The position numbers were made by a program, and so were the translations under genes. 64,000 nt of DNA, from positions 620,101 to 684,100 of the forward strand of contig NZ_LMSD01000012.1 in the NCBI RefSeq assembly GCF_001428045.1, written 5' to 3'. The notes beneath the pieces were generated by a model. It was not told where the DNA came from. It did no database searches and saw only the letters and a list, made by a program, of their open reading frames with translations. Positions 45,726 to 53,850 of this stretch are shown piece after piece. Position 1 is the first letter of the stretch, and each line of letters opens with the position of its first letter. Source of the stretch: Paenibacillus sp. Soil750 (GTDB lineage: Bacteria; Bacillota; Bacilli; Paenibacillales; NBRC-103111).

Positions 45726-45756
45726 TGATCCACGAATTGTTATAAAAAAGACCGAA
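45726..45756 (-). promoter_or_regulatory. Shared promoter box before the binding-protein gene
   Basis: The minus strand reads TTTTATAACAATTCGTGGAT with CGGTCT just upstream, 81-111 bases before the start. A possible -10 (ACGATAGT) lies about 45 bases further downstream. Confidence 0.6.
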
Positions 45757-45938
45757 AATGTTTGGAGCTAGAATCATAGTTATGGTAGAAATGAACTTTC
45801 ATTCCCCTCTGTCGTATCCAGCATCTAGTTAAAAATTATATCAAATTAAAATGATATCAATTTGGGGTGAAATATACTTATAATGGTTTTGTGTAAAGCG
45901 GATTTAACTGACATTGAATACAACAAGGGGGGAGTCGT

Positions 45939-47198
45939 GTGAAAAAGCAGGGATTGGGTCTAAAACTGCAAAAGTTGCATTCTTTAAATGCTTGGATCAT
46001 ATTGTTTCTGGCAATTAGCGGTATTTTACTTTATCTACCACCCATGCGCGCTTTATTAGGTGAGGGCCGGGTTTGGCTGAAGCAGCTGCATATCGCAGCT
46101 GGATTGGTATCTCTGGCTTTGATAATTATATACCTTCCGTACATCCGCAAGCATCTTCGCCTGCTGACTACCCGCAAAGCCCAGCAGGGTAATCTGATGC
46201 TTGTACTTGTACTATTGGTAGGCTGGATTGTCTCGGGCCTTGTCTTATGGAGATATCGATCATTTCCTCCAGCTTGGAACAATTCGGCATTACTCGTTCA
46301 TGATTTGCTGACGTGGGTCGGCATTCCATACGCCGTTTACCACTCCGTCACACGAAGTCGTTGGTTGAGAAAAGTCGGCCGGGAAGTTGGTCGGAATCAA
46401 CATCCCCCCTTGGGCAAACCAATGAAGGTCAAAGAGATCGGTACGTATGAGCCGAAAACGGGCAGAATTTCCCGCCATATATCTCGTAGATCCTTCATCA
46501 AGACGGGTGTGGCGGCGGTTGTGGTGGCGGTCGCCATGCCCCCTTTTATCCGTTGGCTGAATTCTGCAGTAAGCGGCTCGAACCTCTCCTCACTTCAAGA
46601 AGAGGAATCCGTGTTCGCGGATTTTCTACAGCCGACGCCATTGTCGGATTCACTGCCACCGAAGGGGGGCGGAGCGAAGGGCAGCTTTCGGATCTATACA
46701 GTGACAGACATACCCAAGTTTAATCCCGATAAGTGGACATTCACTGTCGACGGGCTGGTTAATCAGCCTTTCCAATCGAGTTGGACCGAATTTCTGGCTT
46801 TTCCCCGCCAAGTGCAGGTCAGCGATTTTCACTGTGTCACAGGTTGGTCAGTCAACAGCTGTACTTGGGAGGGCATTCCTCTGAACAAACTGCTAGAGCA
46901 AGCAGGAGTTAAGGAGGGGGTGAAGATGGTGAAATTTCATTCAGCTGATGGCGAATATACGGACAATATCACCATTGAACAGACCTGGATGGAGGACGTG
47001 ATGGTTGCAGTCATGCTAGATGGTAAGCCAATTCCCAGAGACATGGGAGGCCCTGTTCGGCTAGTGGTTCCACAAATGTATGCATACAAATCAGTAAAAT
47101 GGCTGAACCGGATCGAGCTCATCGACAGTGATCATACTGGCTACTGGGAACAGCGGGGCTATGCCAAAGATGCCTGGATTTGGGTTCCGCCTATGTAA
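45939..47198 (+). CDS. Membrane cytochrome b-like domain fused to a molybdopterin oxidoreductase (YedY/SUOR-type)
   Basis: 419 residues. The N-terminal half has four predicted membrane spans with His14, His51, His121 and His135 placed like haem ligands of a b-type cytochrome. After a basic linker comes 'RRSFIKTGVAAVVVAVAM' (183-200), a twin-arginine-like motif and fifth span. An outside molybdopterin domain follows, with Mo-ligand Cys299 in 'DFHCVTGWSV' and 'GPVRLVVPQMYAYKSVKWL'. This resembles the MsrQ/MsrP (YedZ/YedY) pair in one chain. It could reduce oxidised residues or small oxides with quinol electrons. GTG 45939 follows AAGGGGGGAG. It is a single plus-strand gene, unrelated in direction to its sugar-cluster neighbours. 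Confidence 0.85.
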   Translation: MKKQGLGLKLQKLHSLNAWIILFLAISGILLYLPPMRALLGEGRVWLKQLHIAAGLVSLALIIIYLPYIRKHLRLLTTRKAQQGNLMLVLVLLVGWIVSGLVLWRYRSFPPAWNNSALLVHDLLTWVGIPYAVYHSVTRSRWLRKVGREVGRNQHPPLGKPMKVKEIGTYEPKTGRISRHISRRSFIKTGVAAVVVAVAMPPFIRWLNSAVSGSNLSSLQEEESVFADFLQPTPLSDSLPPKGGGAKGSFRIYTVTDIPKFNPDKWTFTVDGLVNQPFQSSWTEFLAFPRQVQVSDFHCVTGWSVNSCTWEGIPLNKLLEQAGVKEGVKMVKFHSADGEYTDNITIEQTWMEDVMVAVMLDGKPIPRDMGGPVRLVVPQMYAYKSVKWLNRIELIDSDHTGYWEQRGYAKDAWIWVPPM

Positions 47199-47254
47199 TT
47201 CGTATTGATTCTCATAATTATGACGTACTCTTTGTAGCACAGCCTACCATTTCA

Positions 47255-47293
47255 AAAAAGTGAGATCTCCTAATGTGACGGGATCTCACTTTC
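47255..47293 (+). terminator. Terminator after the molybdopterin oxidoreductase gene
   Basis: AAAGTGAGATC and GATCTCACTTT are perfect 11-base arms; flanking A and T tracts make it potentially bidirectional. The rest of 47199-47523 shows no gene. Confidence 0.8.
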
Positions 47294-47523
47294 ATATAAC
47301 ATGCTACAATCCGTATTCTTTCATGATAACAAATAGCCCTACGATTTCTCGTAAGGCAATAATCATACGTTTCTAATTTAAGCAATTCTAGTGAACCAAT
47401 CTACCATCCCTAAACTTCAAAACCCGTTTCGCTTGCTCCCCAATCTGCCAATCACTTACCACAAGTACAAATCATTTCCTTTTAGCTTGAAAATTGCCTC
47501 AAGCAAATAATATTCTCCGTAAA

Positions 47524-47860
47524 TTAGTCCTTACCGTCCTGGAGCAGATTCAGCTCCTCCGGCGGGAGGTCGTCACCGAGCATATCCCGCCCGTTGTCCA
47601 CACCGAAGATCGCCCCAGTCTGTGGATGGAAGGTGAAGTCCACCGTATTGCGAAGTCCGCGGGCAAAGACACGCCCCCCCGGAGCCGTCGGCGTTGTAAA
47701 CCCACATCGCTGCACGACGGGGGTCCTTCTCTTTGCAGACATTGCAGCTCGATCCAATCGTTACGTACATAAGTCCGTCCGGGCCGAAGTGAACGGTGCG
47801 GGTGTAGTGCCCGCCGTCCGTAGGCAGATCCACAAGCTTGTCCCCGCCTGTGCCCTTACC
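47524..47860 (-). pseudogene. Frameshifted fragment of a PQQ-dependent sugar dehydrogenase
   Basis: Two overlapping frames combine into one family-like sequence: 'GGDKLVDLPTDGGHYTRTVH', 'FGPDGLMYVTIGSSCNVCKE', 'KDPRRAAMWVYNADGSGG', then in the next frame 'RVFARGLRNTVDFTFHPQTG' and 'DNGRDMLGDDLPPEELNLLQ'. This is a mid-section of soluble aldose/sorbosone-dehydrogenase-type beta-propellers. The shift sits in a run of seven G; six would restore the frame. Both ends are cut: it begins next to the GH5 stop codon and ends at a stop after 'QDGKD'. The fragment is markedly more GC-rich than its neighbours, suggesting foreign origin. Confidence 0.8.
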
Positions 47861-47862
47861 TC

Positions 47863-49551
47863 CTATTTCTCTTCTAACTCAATCACCGGTATAACTTCGA
47901 GCCAATCAATCCGTACTATCTTTTCCATGGATTTAAGAACAATGCGATGTAATCCTGGACTAAGCTGAAATTCTTCATTCAAACGCAGTGTACTCCATGA
48001 TTTCCCAACAACCTCTACGATTTCAATTACTTTATCATCGACTGAAACAGCCATCCGCGCTCTTTCATTAGGTGCAAAAGCATGCAAATCAACTGTATAA
48101 AGCGCGGCTTTGGAAGCATGACCAACTGTGAATTCATAAGCGAACCAATCTTCAGTTGTTAATTGAACACATAATTGTTCATCAGCTTGCCAACTTTCCC
48201 CCTTGCCATGTTGAAAGTTAGGTGTCGATCTGGCTCCTTCTATAAAGCGGATATCTGTTCTATCATTTATCCGAAATCCAATGTTTTCAGCCATACGATT
48301 CTTGGTCCCGTAGCTAATCCCTTCTCCCCTGTAACCATAGAAAATTGCTGGTATACGAGTCGAAGGTCTGCGGAAAAGGGCATCCGTTACTTCTTTTTGA
48401 TACAAACATTGCTCGAAAGAAATGTTGTGCAGGTATTCCCATAAAATGTGCTCGGCTGCTGCCTCATCTGGTTTAACTCCGCCTTCTAAGAAGTCAATCA
48501 ACTGCTGCCAGCCTTCTGGCTTGATCACAGTACATGGCGAATTATTTTTGTCCATTTTTTTCCAAGTCCAGAAATTCCAAGAGATGTCATGATCCTCAAA
48601 TAATCGAAATGCACCTGCATACCATTCCTTATTATTCTCGCCGCCTTCGCCCATATAGATCGGCACGTTCCATTCTTCACGCTTATCCAGATAAATCTGA
48701 ATACTCTCCGTATCTGGGTTGTTCCAGTATTTATGAAATTGAAGCATAAGATTATCATCAAATTTATCATTGAAAATCGACCAATCTGTAGCCCAGTGCA
48801 CACCTTCCAAAATGATCATATGACGATCATCGACTTCACGAATAGCTTTGGTAATTTTCTTATAAAGCGGCATTACTTGATCATTATAAGCTGAAAACCA
48901 TTCAGGCAACGGCTCGTTCAAAAGATCATAACCTGCTACAATCCACTCATCTTTATAACGCTCAGCCAGCATTCGCCATAACGCGACTGTGATCTCTTGA
49001 TTCCGCTCGTTCGTAAACAGCTCAGGTTTATCGAACTCCGAATCATCGATATTCGTTCCTGTCTGTCCTCCTGTAGCACCGTGAAGATCAAGAATCACAT
49101 AAAGTCTATGCTTACGACACCAATCAATGATGTTGTCCATGATCTTCAAATGAGAATAATTATAGAGAACAACCTCACCGTCACTATCCTCTATCAAAAA
49201 CCTGGCAAGAATCGGCACACGAACGGAATTGTAGCCATCTGCAGCGATCTGCCGAATATCAGACTCAGAAATATATCGACTATAATAAATCTCCCAGAAT
49301 TGCTGAGCCTTCTCTTCGCCGATCAAATCCTTAACCATCTGTTCGATTCGTCTTGGTCGATCCCCTTGATCAGGAAAAAGCCACATGTACCCTTCCGGAA
49401 GCATCCAACTGCCAAATCCAACGCCGCGAAGCAGAATCTCTTGTCCTTCACCGTTTATCAGCTTTTTGCCTTTGGCCTTTAAAAATCCAGTTACTTCATG
49501 CCCTCCAGTTATCAAAATAAGATTCCCCCTCTCCAATTCAATTGATGGCAT
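47863..49551 (-). CDS. GH5-family glycoside hydrolase, cytoplasmic, with C-terminal beta-sandwich
   Basis: 562 residues. The GH5 barrel has 'YNSVRVPI', 'YVILDLHGATGGQ', acid/base Glu in 'YDLLNEPLP', 'LQFHKYW' and nucleophile Glu in 'IYMGEGGEN'. The last 120 residues look like a CBM6-type sandwich ('SPGLHRIVLKSMEK'). No signal peptide, so it acts on imported oligosaccharides. ATG 49551 overlaps the permease stop (TAATG), but homologues in memory start near 'VTGFLKAKGK'. A good GGAGGG just before that point faces an ATG that is out of frame, so the true start is uncertain. The gene closes the third ABC operon. Confidence 0.85.
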   Translation of the reverse strand: MPSIELERGNLILITGGHEVTGFLKAKGKKLINGEGQEILLRGVGFGSWMLPEGYMWLFPDQGDRPRRIEQMVKDLIGEEKAQQFWEIYYSRYISESDIRQIAADGYNSVRVPILARFLIEDSDGEVVLYNYSHLKIMDNIIDWCRKHRLYVILDLHGATGGQTGTNIDDSEFDKPELFTNERNQEITVALWRMLAERYKDEWIVAGYDLLNEPLPEWFSAYNDQVMPLYKKITKAIREVDDRHMIILEGVHWATDWSIFNDKFDDNLMLQFHKYWNNPDTESIQIYLDKREEWNVPIYMGEGGENNKEWYAGAFRLFEDHDISWNFWTWKKMDKNNSPCTVIKPEGWQQLIDFLEGGVKPDEAAAEHILWEYLHNISFEQCLYQKEVTDALFRRPSTRIPAIFYGYRGEGISYGTKNRMAENIGFRINDRTDIRFIEGARSTPNFQHGKGESWQADEQLCVQLTTEDWFAYEFTVGHASKAALYTVDLHAFAPNERARMAVSVDDKVIEIVEVVGKSWSTLRLNEEFQLSPGLHRIVLKSMEKIVRIDWLEVIPVIELEEK

Positions 49552-50441
49552 TATCCTTTGATCGCACCTTCAGCAATCCCATTAAGAATATATTTTTGCA
49601 GAAATAGATAAAAGATAATGACAGGCAGCATGGCCAGCAATAAGGCAGCTAAAATATTGGACCAGTCATTGCTGTATTCACCAAACAACATATTCGTTGA
49701 TAAGAGCAGTGTATATCGATCTGAATCGGTTAATATTAACAGTGGCAACAGAAAATCATTCCATATCCATAGTAAATTCAAAATCGCAATGGTAGCTGTG
49801 ACAGGTAGAAGTAGCGGAAAAATCACAGTAAAGAACAATTTAAACTCTCCACAGCCGTCGATAACTGCAGCTTCATCCAAATCTCGAGGTATGGATTTGA
49901 CAAAACCATGATATAGAAAAATGGCCATGGACACACCTAACCCGATATAGATTAATCCAAGTCCATAAATCGAACCTTGGATCTGTAGTTCTCTAGATAT
50001 TTTCACAAGGGTGATCATGACCGAGTGAAAAGGGATTAACATTGAAAGAATGAAAAGTCCAAACAAAAAAGCACTCAATTTCCCTTTCGTTCTAGACAGC
50101 TTGTATCCAGCCAAGGAAGCACAACCAATAATCCCAAATAAACCAACAACAGCAATTTGGATCGTATTCGATAAGCTTCTTAAGAAATGTATTTTTTCAA
50201 AGGCGCTTGGATAATTGGAAAATTGAAAATCAGTAGGAAAGGATAAAATATTCGTCAGCATCTCGCTTTGCGTTTTCACAGAATTCAATAACCCCATATA
50301 GATTGGAAATAACATCACAACCGTTCCGACGAGCAGGAAGAGAAAAATAAGAGATGAACCAGCACGACGACCTATTAGACTAAGACCAACACGTGCATCT
50401 TGACTCCTCATGCTTCCACCTCTTTTCTTTTCATGATCCAC
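49551..50441 (-). CDS. CUT1 ABC transporter permease (MalG type), GH5-linked system
   Basis: Up to 296 residues; a start ten codons later (MRSQDARVG, after GGGGGA) is equally possible. Six predicted spans, EAA loop 'DLDEAAVIDGCGEFKLFFTV', end 'GIAEGAIKG'. It overlaps the upstream permease by up to 34 bases and the GH5 gene by one base. No ATPase gene nearby. Confidence 0.9.
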   Translation of the reverse strand: MDHEKKRGGSMRSQDARVGLSLIGRRAGSSLIFLFLLVGTVVMLFPIYMGLLNSVKTQSEMLTNILSFPTDFQFSNYPSAFEKIHFLRSLSNTIQIAVVGLFGIIGCASLAGYKLSRTKGKLSAFLFGLFILSMLIPFHSVMITLVKISRELQIQGSIYGLGLIYIGLGVSMAIFLYHGFVKSIPRDLDEAAVIDGCGEFKLFFTVIFPLLLPVTATIAILNLLWIWNDFLLPLLILTDSDRYTLLLSTNMLFGEYSNDWSNILAALLLAMLPVIIFYLFLQKYILNGIAEGAIKG

Positions 50442-51295
50442 AATTGAACGAGCGTGATGATCAAAACAATCAAGAACAGAATCATTGCCTTAGCGCTAGC
50501 ATAACCATAACGACTACTCAGACTAAATGCTTCTTCATATATATTAAGTGCAATAACCTGTGTAGCACGGCCTGGTCCACCACCAGTCAAAGCAAATACC
50601 GCATCAAACACTTTAAAGGAACCGTTTAAAGTCACGAAAAGACCAATGGTCAAAGCTGGATATATCATGGGGAGAGTCACATTTCGAAATGTTTGCATCG
50701 CATTTGCCCCATCTATAGCAGCAGCTTCTTTCATCTGTTGCGGCACCCCTTGAAGCGCTGCAATGTATATGACCATTAAGTATCCTACTCCACTCCAGAG
50801 GGAAAGAATCAAGAGTGTATAAAAGGAGAATTGGGGATCCCCAATCCACGATTGGTCTAAAAAGTGAAAGATCGTATGTTCAGCTATATAGGGTAAAACC
50901 TTAGTGAAAATAAACATCCACATAAACCCGCCGATAATTAAGCTAATCATATTTGGCATAAAGAAGATCGTCCGAAACCAAACCTTACTTCGTTTTTGTG
51001 ATTCTATGAAGACTGCCAAAAGGATAGCCAAAAAATTGGATAATACGACCATGAATATAACGTATTTGAGTGTAAACCAAATGGAATTCCGAAAGTATGG
51101 ATCATCTGTGAGCGCTTCGATATAGTTGCTCAATCCCACCATATTATAGGTAGGATTGAGCCCATTCCAATCCGTTAAGCTGTACCAGATCCCCCCAAAA
51201 GAGGGGGCGAGTACAAAAACGGAATAGAAGAGTATTGCGGGAAAAACGAAGGCTAACAGGATGATGTTTTGCTTCCTATTTTTTGTGAAAATCAT
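50408..51295 (-). CDS. CUT1 ABC transporter permease (MalF type), GH5-linked system
   Basis: 295 residues with the hydrophobic lead 'NIILLAFVFPAILFYSVFVL', further spans, and the EAA loop 'QMKEAAAIDGANAMQTFRNV'. It lies 34 bases after the binding-protein gene. Part of a binding protein - permease - permease - GH5 operon, probably for a glucan, mannan or similar beta-linked oligosaccharide, given GH5. Confidence 0.9.
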   Translation of the reverse strand: MIFTKNRKQNIILLAFVFPAILFYSVFVLAPSFGGIWYSLTDWNGLNPTYNMVGLSNYIEALTDDPYFRNSIWFTLKYVIFMVVLSNFLAILLAVFIESQKRSKVWFRTIFFMPNMISLIIGGFMWMFIFTKVLPYIAEHTIFHFLDQSWIGDPQFSFYTLLILSLWSGVGYLMVIYIAALQGVPQQMKEAAAIDGANAMQTFRNVTLPMIYPALTIGLFVTLNGSFKVFDAVFALTGGGPGRATQVIALNIYEEAFSLSSRYGYASAKAMILFLIVLIITLVQLWIMKRKEVEA

Positions 51296-51329
51296 TTCCT
51301 ATCACTCCTAGTTAACCGTTACTCAGCCT

Positions 51330-52640
51330 TTATTTAGTAGCTTTAACTGCTGCTGCCCATGTTTTATCCATTGTTTTAATAAACTGCTCTTTGGTAACGG
51401 TTTTAGCATAATAGCTTTGTAACAATTTAGCTTGCTCGTCTGTAACACCGTTTGGCAGCTTCAAATCCTGATACGCTTTCCCATTTTCTACATAGGCTGA
51501 GGATTCCTTCACCCACGGATTTACTTCAAATTTATGCACAGTAGAGATAGGATTGAATTTCAATTGTTTAAATAGCGCGGAAGAATCTTTCTCATCTAGG
51601 ATATAATTCAGCAGATCAAGTGCCACTTCTTTGTTTTTAGTTGTTGGCGATACTGCTAAGGAAGTAGAGGTTGAAAGATTAATCATGGTATCTTTGGGAT
51701 CATTGCTTACAGGTAGTGCTGCAACGCCCATTTCAAAGCTTGGATTAACTTTGAGAATGGCATCCGCATTCCAAGGGCCTTGTACCCACATAGCGGATTT
51801 TCCATTGGCAAATTCAGCGGCACCAGCTTCATTACCAACCTCGAAAGGTTTTTTCGTGCCGTTTGCGTTAATGAGATCGATAATATCAAAAATGGCTGCT
51901 ACGTCATTATATGAAGCCTGACCCGCACTCATCTTTTCAATCCAATCCGGATGCTTCGAGGAAACAATACCACCAAGCGATTGCGCAGTCATAAGTTGTG
52001 GAACCCATGACTCTTGAAAAGCCAGTTCAAATGGTGCAATATTGGCTGCAGTTATTTTTGCGATAACAGCTTTCATTTCATCCAATGTGTTTGGAGGTGT
52101 TATGCCCAAATCCTTGAATGTTTTTTTATTGTACAAGTATCCCCATGTTGTGCTTTCAAAAGGCAACACGACGATTTTACTATCGATGGTAACGGTTTTC
52201 TTCACGGGTTCATACAAGCTTTTAATGGCTGCTTGACTAGATAGATCACTTAGGTAACCTGCTTTGTAATAAGCCGGAATATCATTTGCATGAATGGTAA
52301 ACAAATCTGGTGCATCATTCGATGCTAGACGAGTTTGTAAGATCTGCTTGGCTTGATCCGAATTAGGCATTTCCGTTTTAATCGTGACATCTACATTTTT
52401 CTCGGCCAATTCTTTTGCTTTAAATTGCTCGAAGTATTTTTCAAATTGTTCTTTATACTGGGGATAGCTCATAAATACATTCAGTTCTACTTTTTTCGGA
52501 GTTGATGCCGCCTTTGTACTAACTGGTGTACTTGCAGGTGCTGCACTACTAGCGTCTGTATTCGTCTTACTTGTGCTAGTGCCGCATCCTGTAGCTAATA
52601 TCAAGCCTAGGATAATACTCATATTAAGCATTTTCTTCAT
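51330..52640 (-). CDS. CUT1 ABC solute-binding lipoprotein, GH5-linked system
   Basis: 436 residues. Signal and lipobox 'ILATGC' (Cys near 19), Ser/Ala/Thr-rich linker, and a type 2 binding fold with 'APDLFTIHANDIPAYYKAGY' and 'GKSAMWVQGPWNADAI'. It is the first gene of the operon. A cre-like site lies about 41 bases upstream. The YesMN-like pair directly upstream on the same strand is the likely regulator. Confidence 0.9.
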   Translation of the reverse strand: MKKMLNMSIILGLILATGCGTSTSKTNTDASSAAPASTPVSTKAASTPKKVELNVFMSYPQYKEQFEKYFEQFKAKELAEKNVDVTIKTEMPNSDQAKQILQTRLASNDAPDLFTIHANDIPAYYKAGYLSDLSSQAAIKSLYEPVKKTVTIDSKIVVLPFESTTWGYLYNKKTFKDLGITPPNTLDEMKAVIAKITAANIAPFELAFQESWVPQLMTAQSLGGIVSSKHPDWIEKMSAGQASYNDVAAIFDIIDLINANGTKKPFEVGNEAGAAEFANGKSAMWVQGPWNADAILKVNPSFEMGVAALPVSNDPKDTMINLSTSTSLAVSPTTKNKEVALDLLNYILDEKDSSALFKQLKFNPISTVHKFEVNPWVKESSAYVENGKAYQDLKLPNGVTDEQAKLLQSYYAKTVTKEQFIKTMDKTWAAAVKATK

Positions 52641-52680
52641 GGATCGTTCCCCCTCTGATTTAACTGCTCCTTCAGTATAG

Positions 52681-52694
52681 TGGAAGCGTTTTCT
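52681..52694 (+). promoter_or_regulatory. cre-like site before the GH5-linked ABC operon
   Basis: TGGAAGCGTTTTCT matches the cre consensus except the final A. Its position 41-54 bases before the start would overlap the promoter or early leader. Confidence 0.6.
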
Positions 52695-52761
52695 ATATTC
52701 ATTTCAGGATATTAACATCTTCTATTGCACAATATTGATACAACTTGGAAAAACAATCCAA

Positions 52762-53850
52762 TTACTTCCGTAATTCTCCCGGGGCAATTCCATAATGTTT
52801 TTTAAACACCCTGTAGAAATAGGCAAGGTCTGGATACCCTGTCATTTCAGCAGCGTGCTTAATAGATAACTTATGATCCACAATGAGTTCTTTGGCTTTT
52901 TCCATGCGTTTATGATGAATATAATCGGTAATCGTTTCCCCGGTGAATGTTTTGAATGCTCGACTTAAGTGCTCTTTACTTATATAAAAATAAGCGGCGA
53001 GTGACTCCAATGTAATCGATTCCTTATAATGCCTATTGATGTACGCGGTCACTTCTCGCAAGTCCAGCTTATTTCTATTTTTCCGTGCCTCCAGGAGTAA
53101 AGCAATAGCCTGATTATACATGCGTTCAATCTGTCCAATGGTTTCTATGACAGAATTCCAACCCATTTGATCGGACGGCGGTTGTTCCAATTCAGATATG
53201 ATATGGTTCCATGCTAGCTCACTTGTCGAAACAAACTCTTCGAGCATTAAAGTAAAGTCATGACCTATTTTGTTCAGCATACTGCCATCGAATTGTTCAG
53301 CCTGTATCGGTTCCATAAATTGCCCTAATGACTTTAACGTTTGATTGATACCTGATGCATTTAAATCCAACATATAACCGTAGACCAATTGACGATATTT
53401 CAAATACTTATCGAGTGAAGCCGCATCGGCAAATACAAGCGGTGTTTTCCAAGATACTTCAGAAATTTGCTTGGCTTGCTGCAGTTCACGAACACATTGC
53501 GCTAGGGCAGCATTCAGCTCTTCTGGGTCCACCGGTTTTAATAAGTATTCCTTCGCTTGGGATCGAATAGCTTGTTTTAGATAAACAAAATCATCGTAAC
53601 CACTCATCACAATGATCTTAAGTGAAGGATGTTTATCATTCAGCGCCTTTAAGAGCTCTACACCATCAATACCCGGCATTCTCATATCGGTTACCACGAT
53701 ATCAGGTGCTAGCTCTGCGACCATTTGCAATCCTTGTGTTCCGTCCTCTGCCTCACCTATTATCGTTAATTGGAGCTTGTCCCATTCTCCAAGCTGCTTG
53801 ATCACTTTTCTTGACCAAGGCTCATCGTCCACAATCATCACTTTATACAT
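52762..53850 (-). CDS. YesN-like response regulator with AraC-type output (second pair)
   Basis: 362 residues from ATG 53850, which has AGGAGGAG 7-8 bases upstream; a longer frame only reads back into the kinase gene. Receiver with Asp55 in 'DIVVTDMRMPGIDG' and Lys in 'EYLLKPVDPEE'; short middle region; C-terminal AraC double HTH ('ITLESLAAYFYISKEHLSRA', 'SIKHAAEMTGYPDLAYFYRV'). It overlaps the kinase gene by 8 bases, so translation is coupled. It is shorter than the 540-residue regulator at 36413-38035. It probably activates the binding-protein operon just downstream. Confidence 0.92.
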   Translation of the reverse strand: MYKVMIVDDEPWSRKVIKQLGEWDKLQLTIIGEAEDGTQGLQMVAELAPDIVVTDMRMPGIDGVELLKALNDKHPSLKIIVMSGYDDFVYLKQAIRSQAKEYLLKPVDPEELNAALAQCVRELQQAKQISEVSWKTPLVFADAASLDKYLKYRQLVYGYMLDLNASGINQTLKSLGQFMEPIQAEQFDGSMLNKIGHDFTLMLEEFVSTSELAWNHIISELEQPPSDQMGWNSVIETIGQIERMYNQAIALLLEARKNRNKLDLREVTAYINRHYKESITLESLAAYFYISKEHLSRAFKTFTGETITDYIHHKRMEKAKELIVDHKLSIKHAAEMTGYPDLAYFYRVFKKHYGIAPGELRK

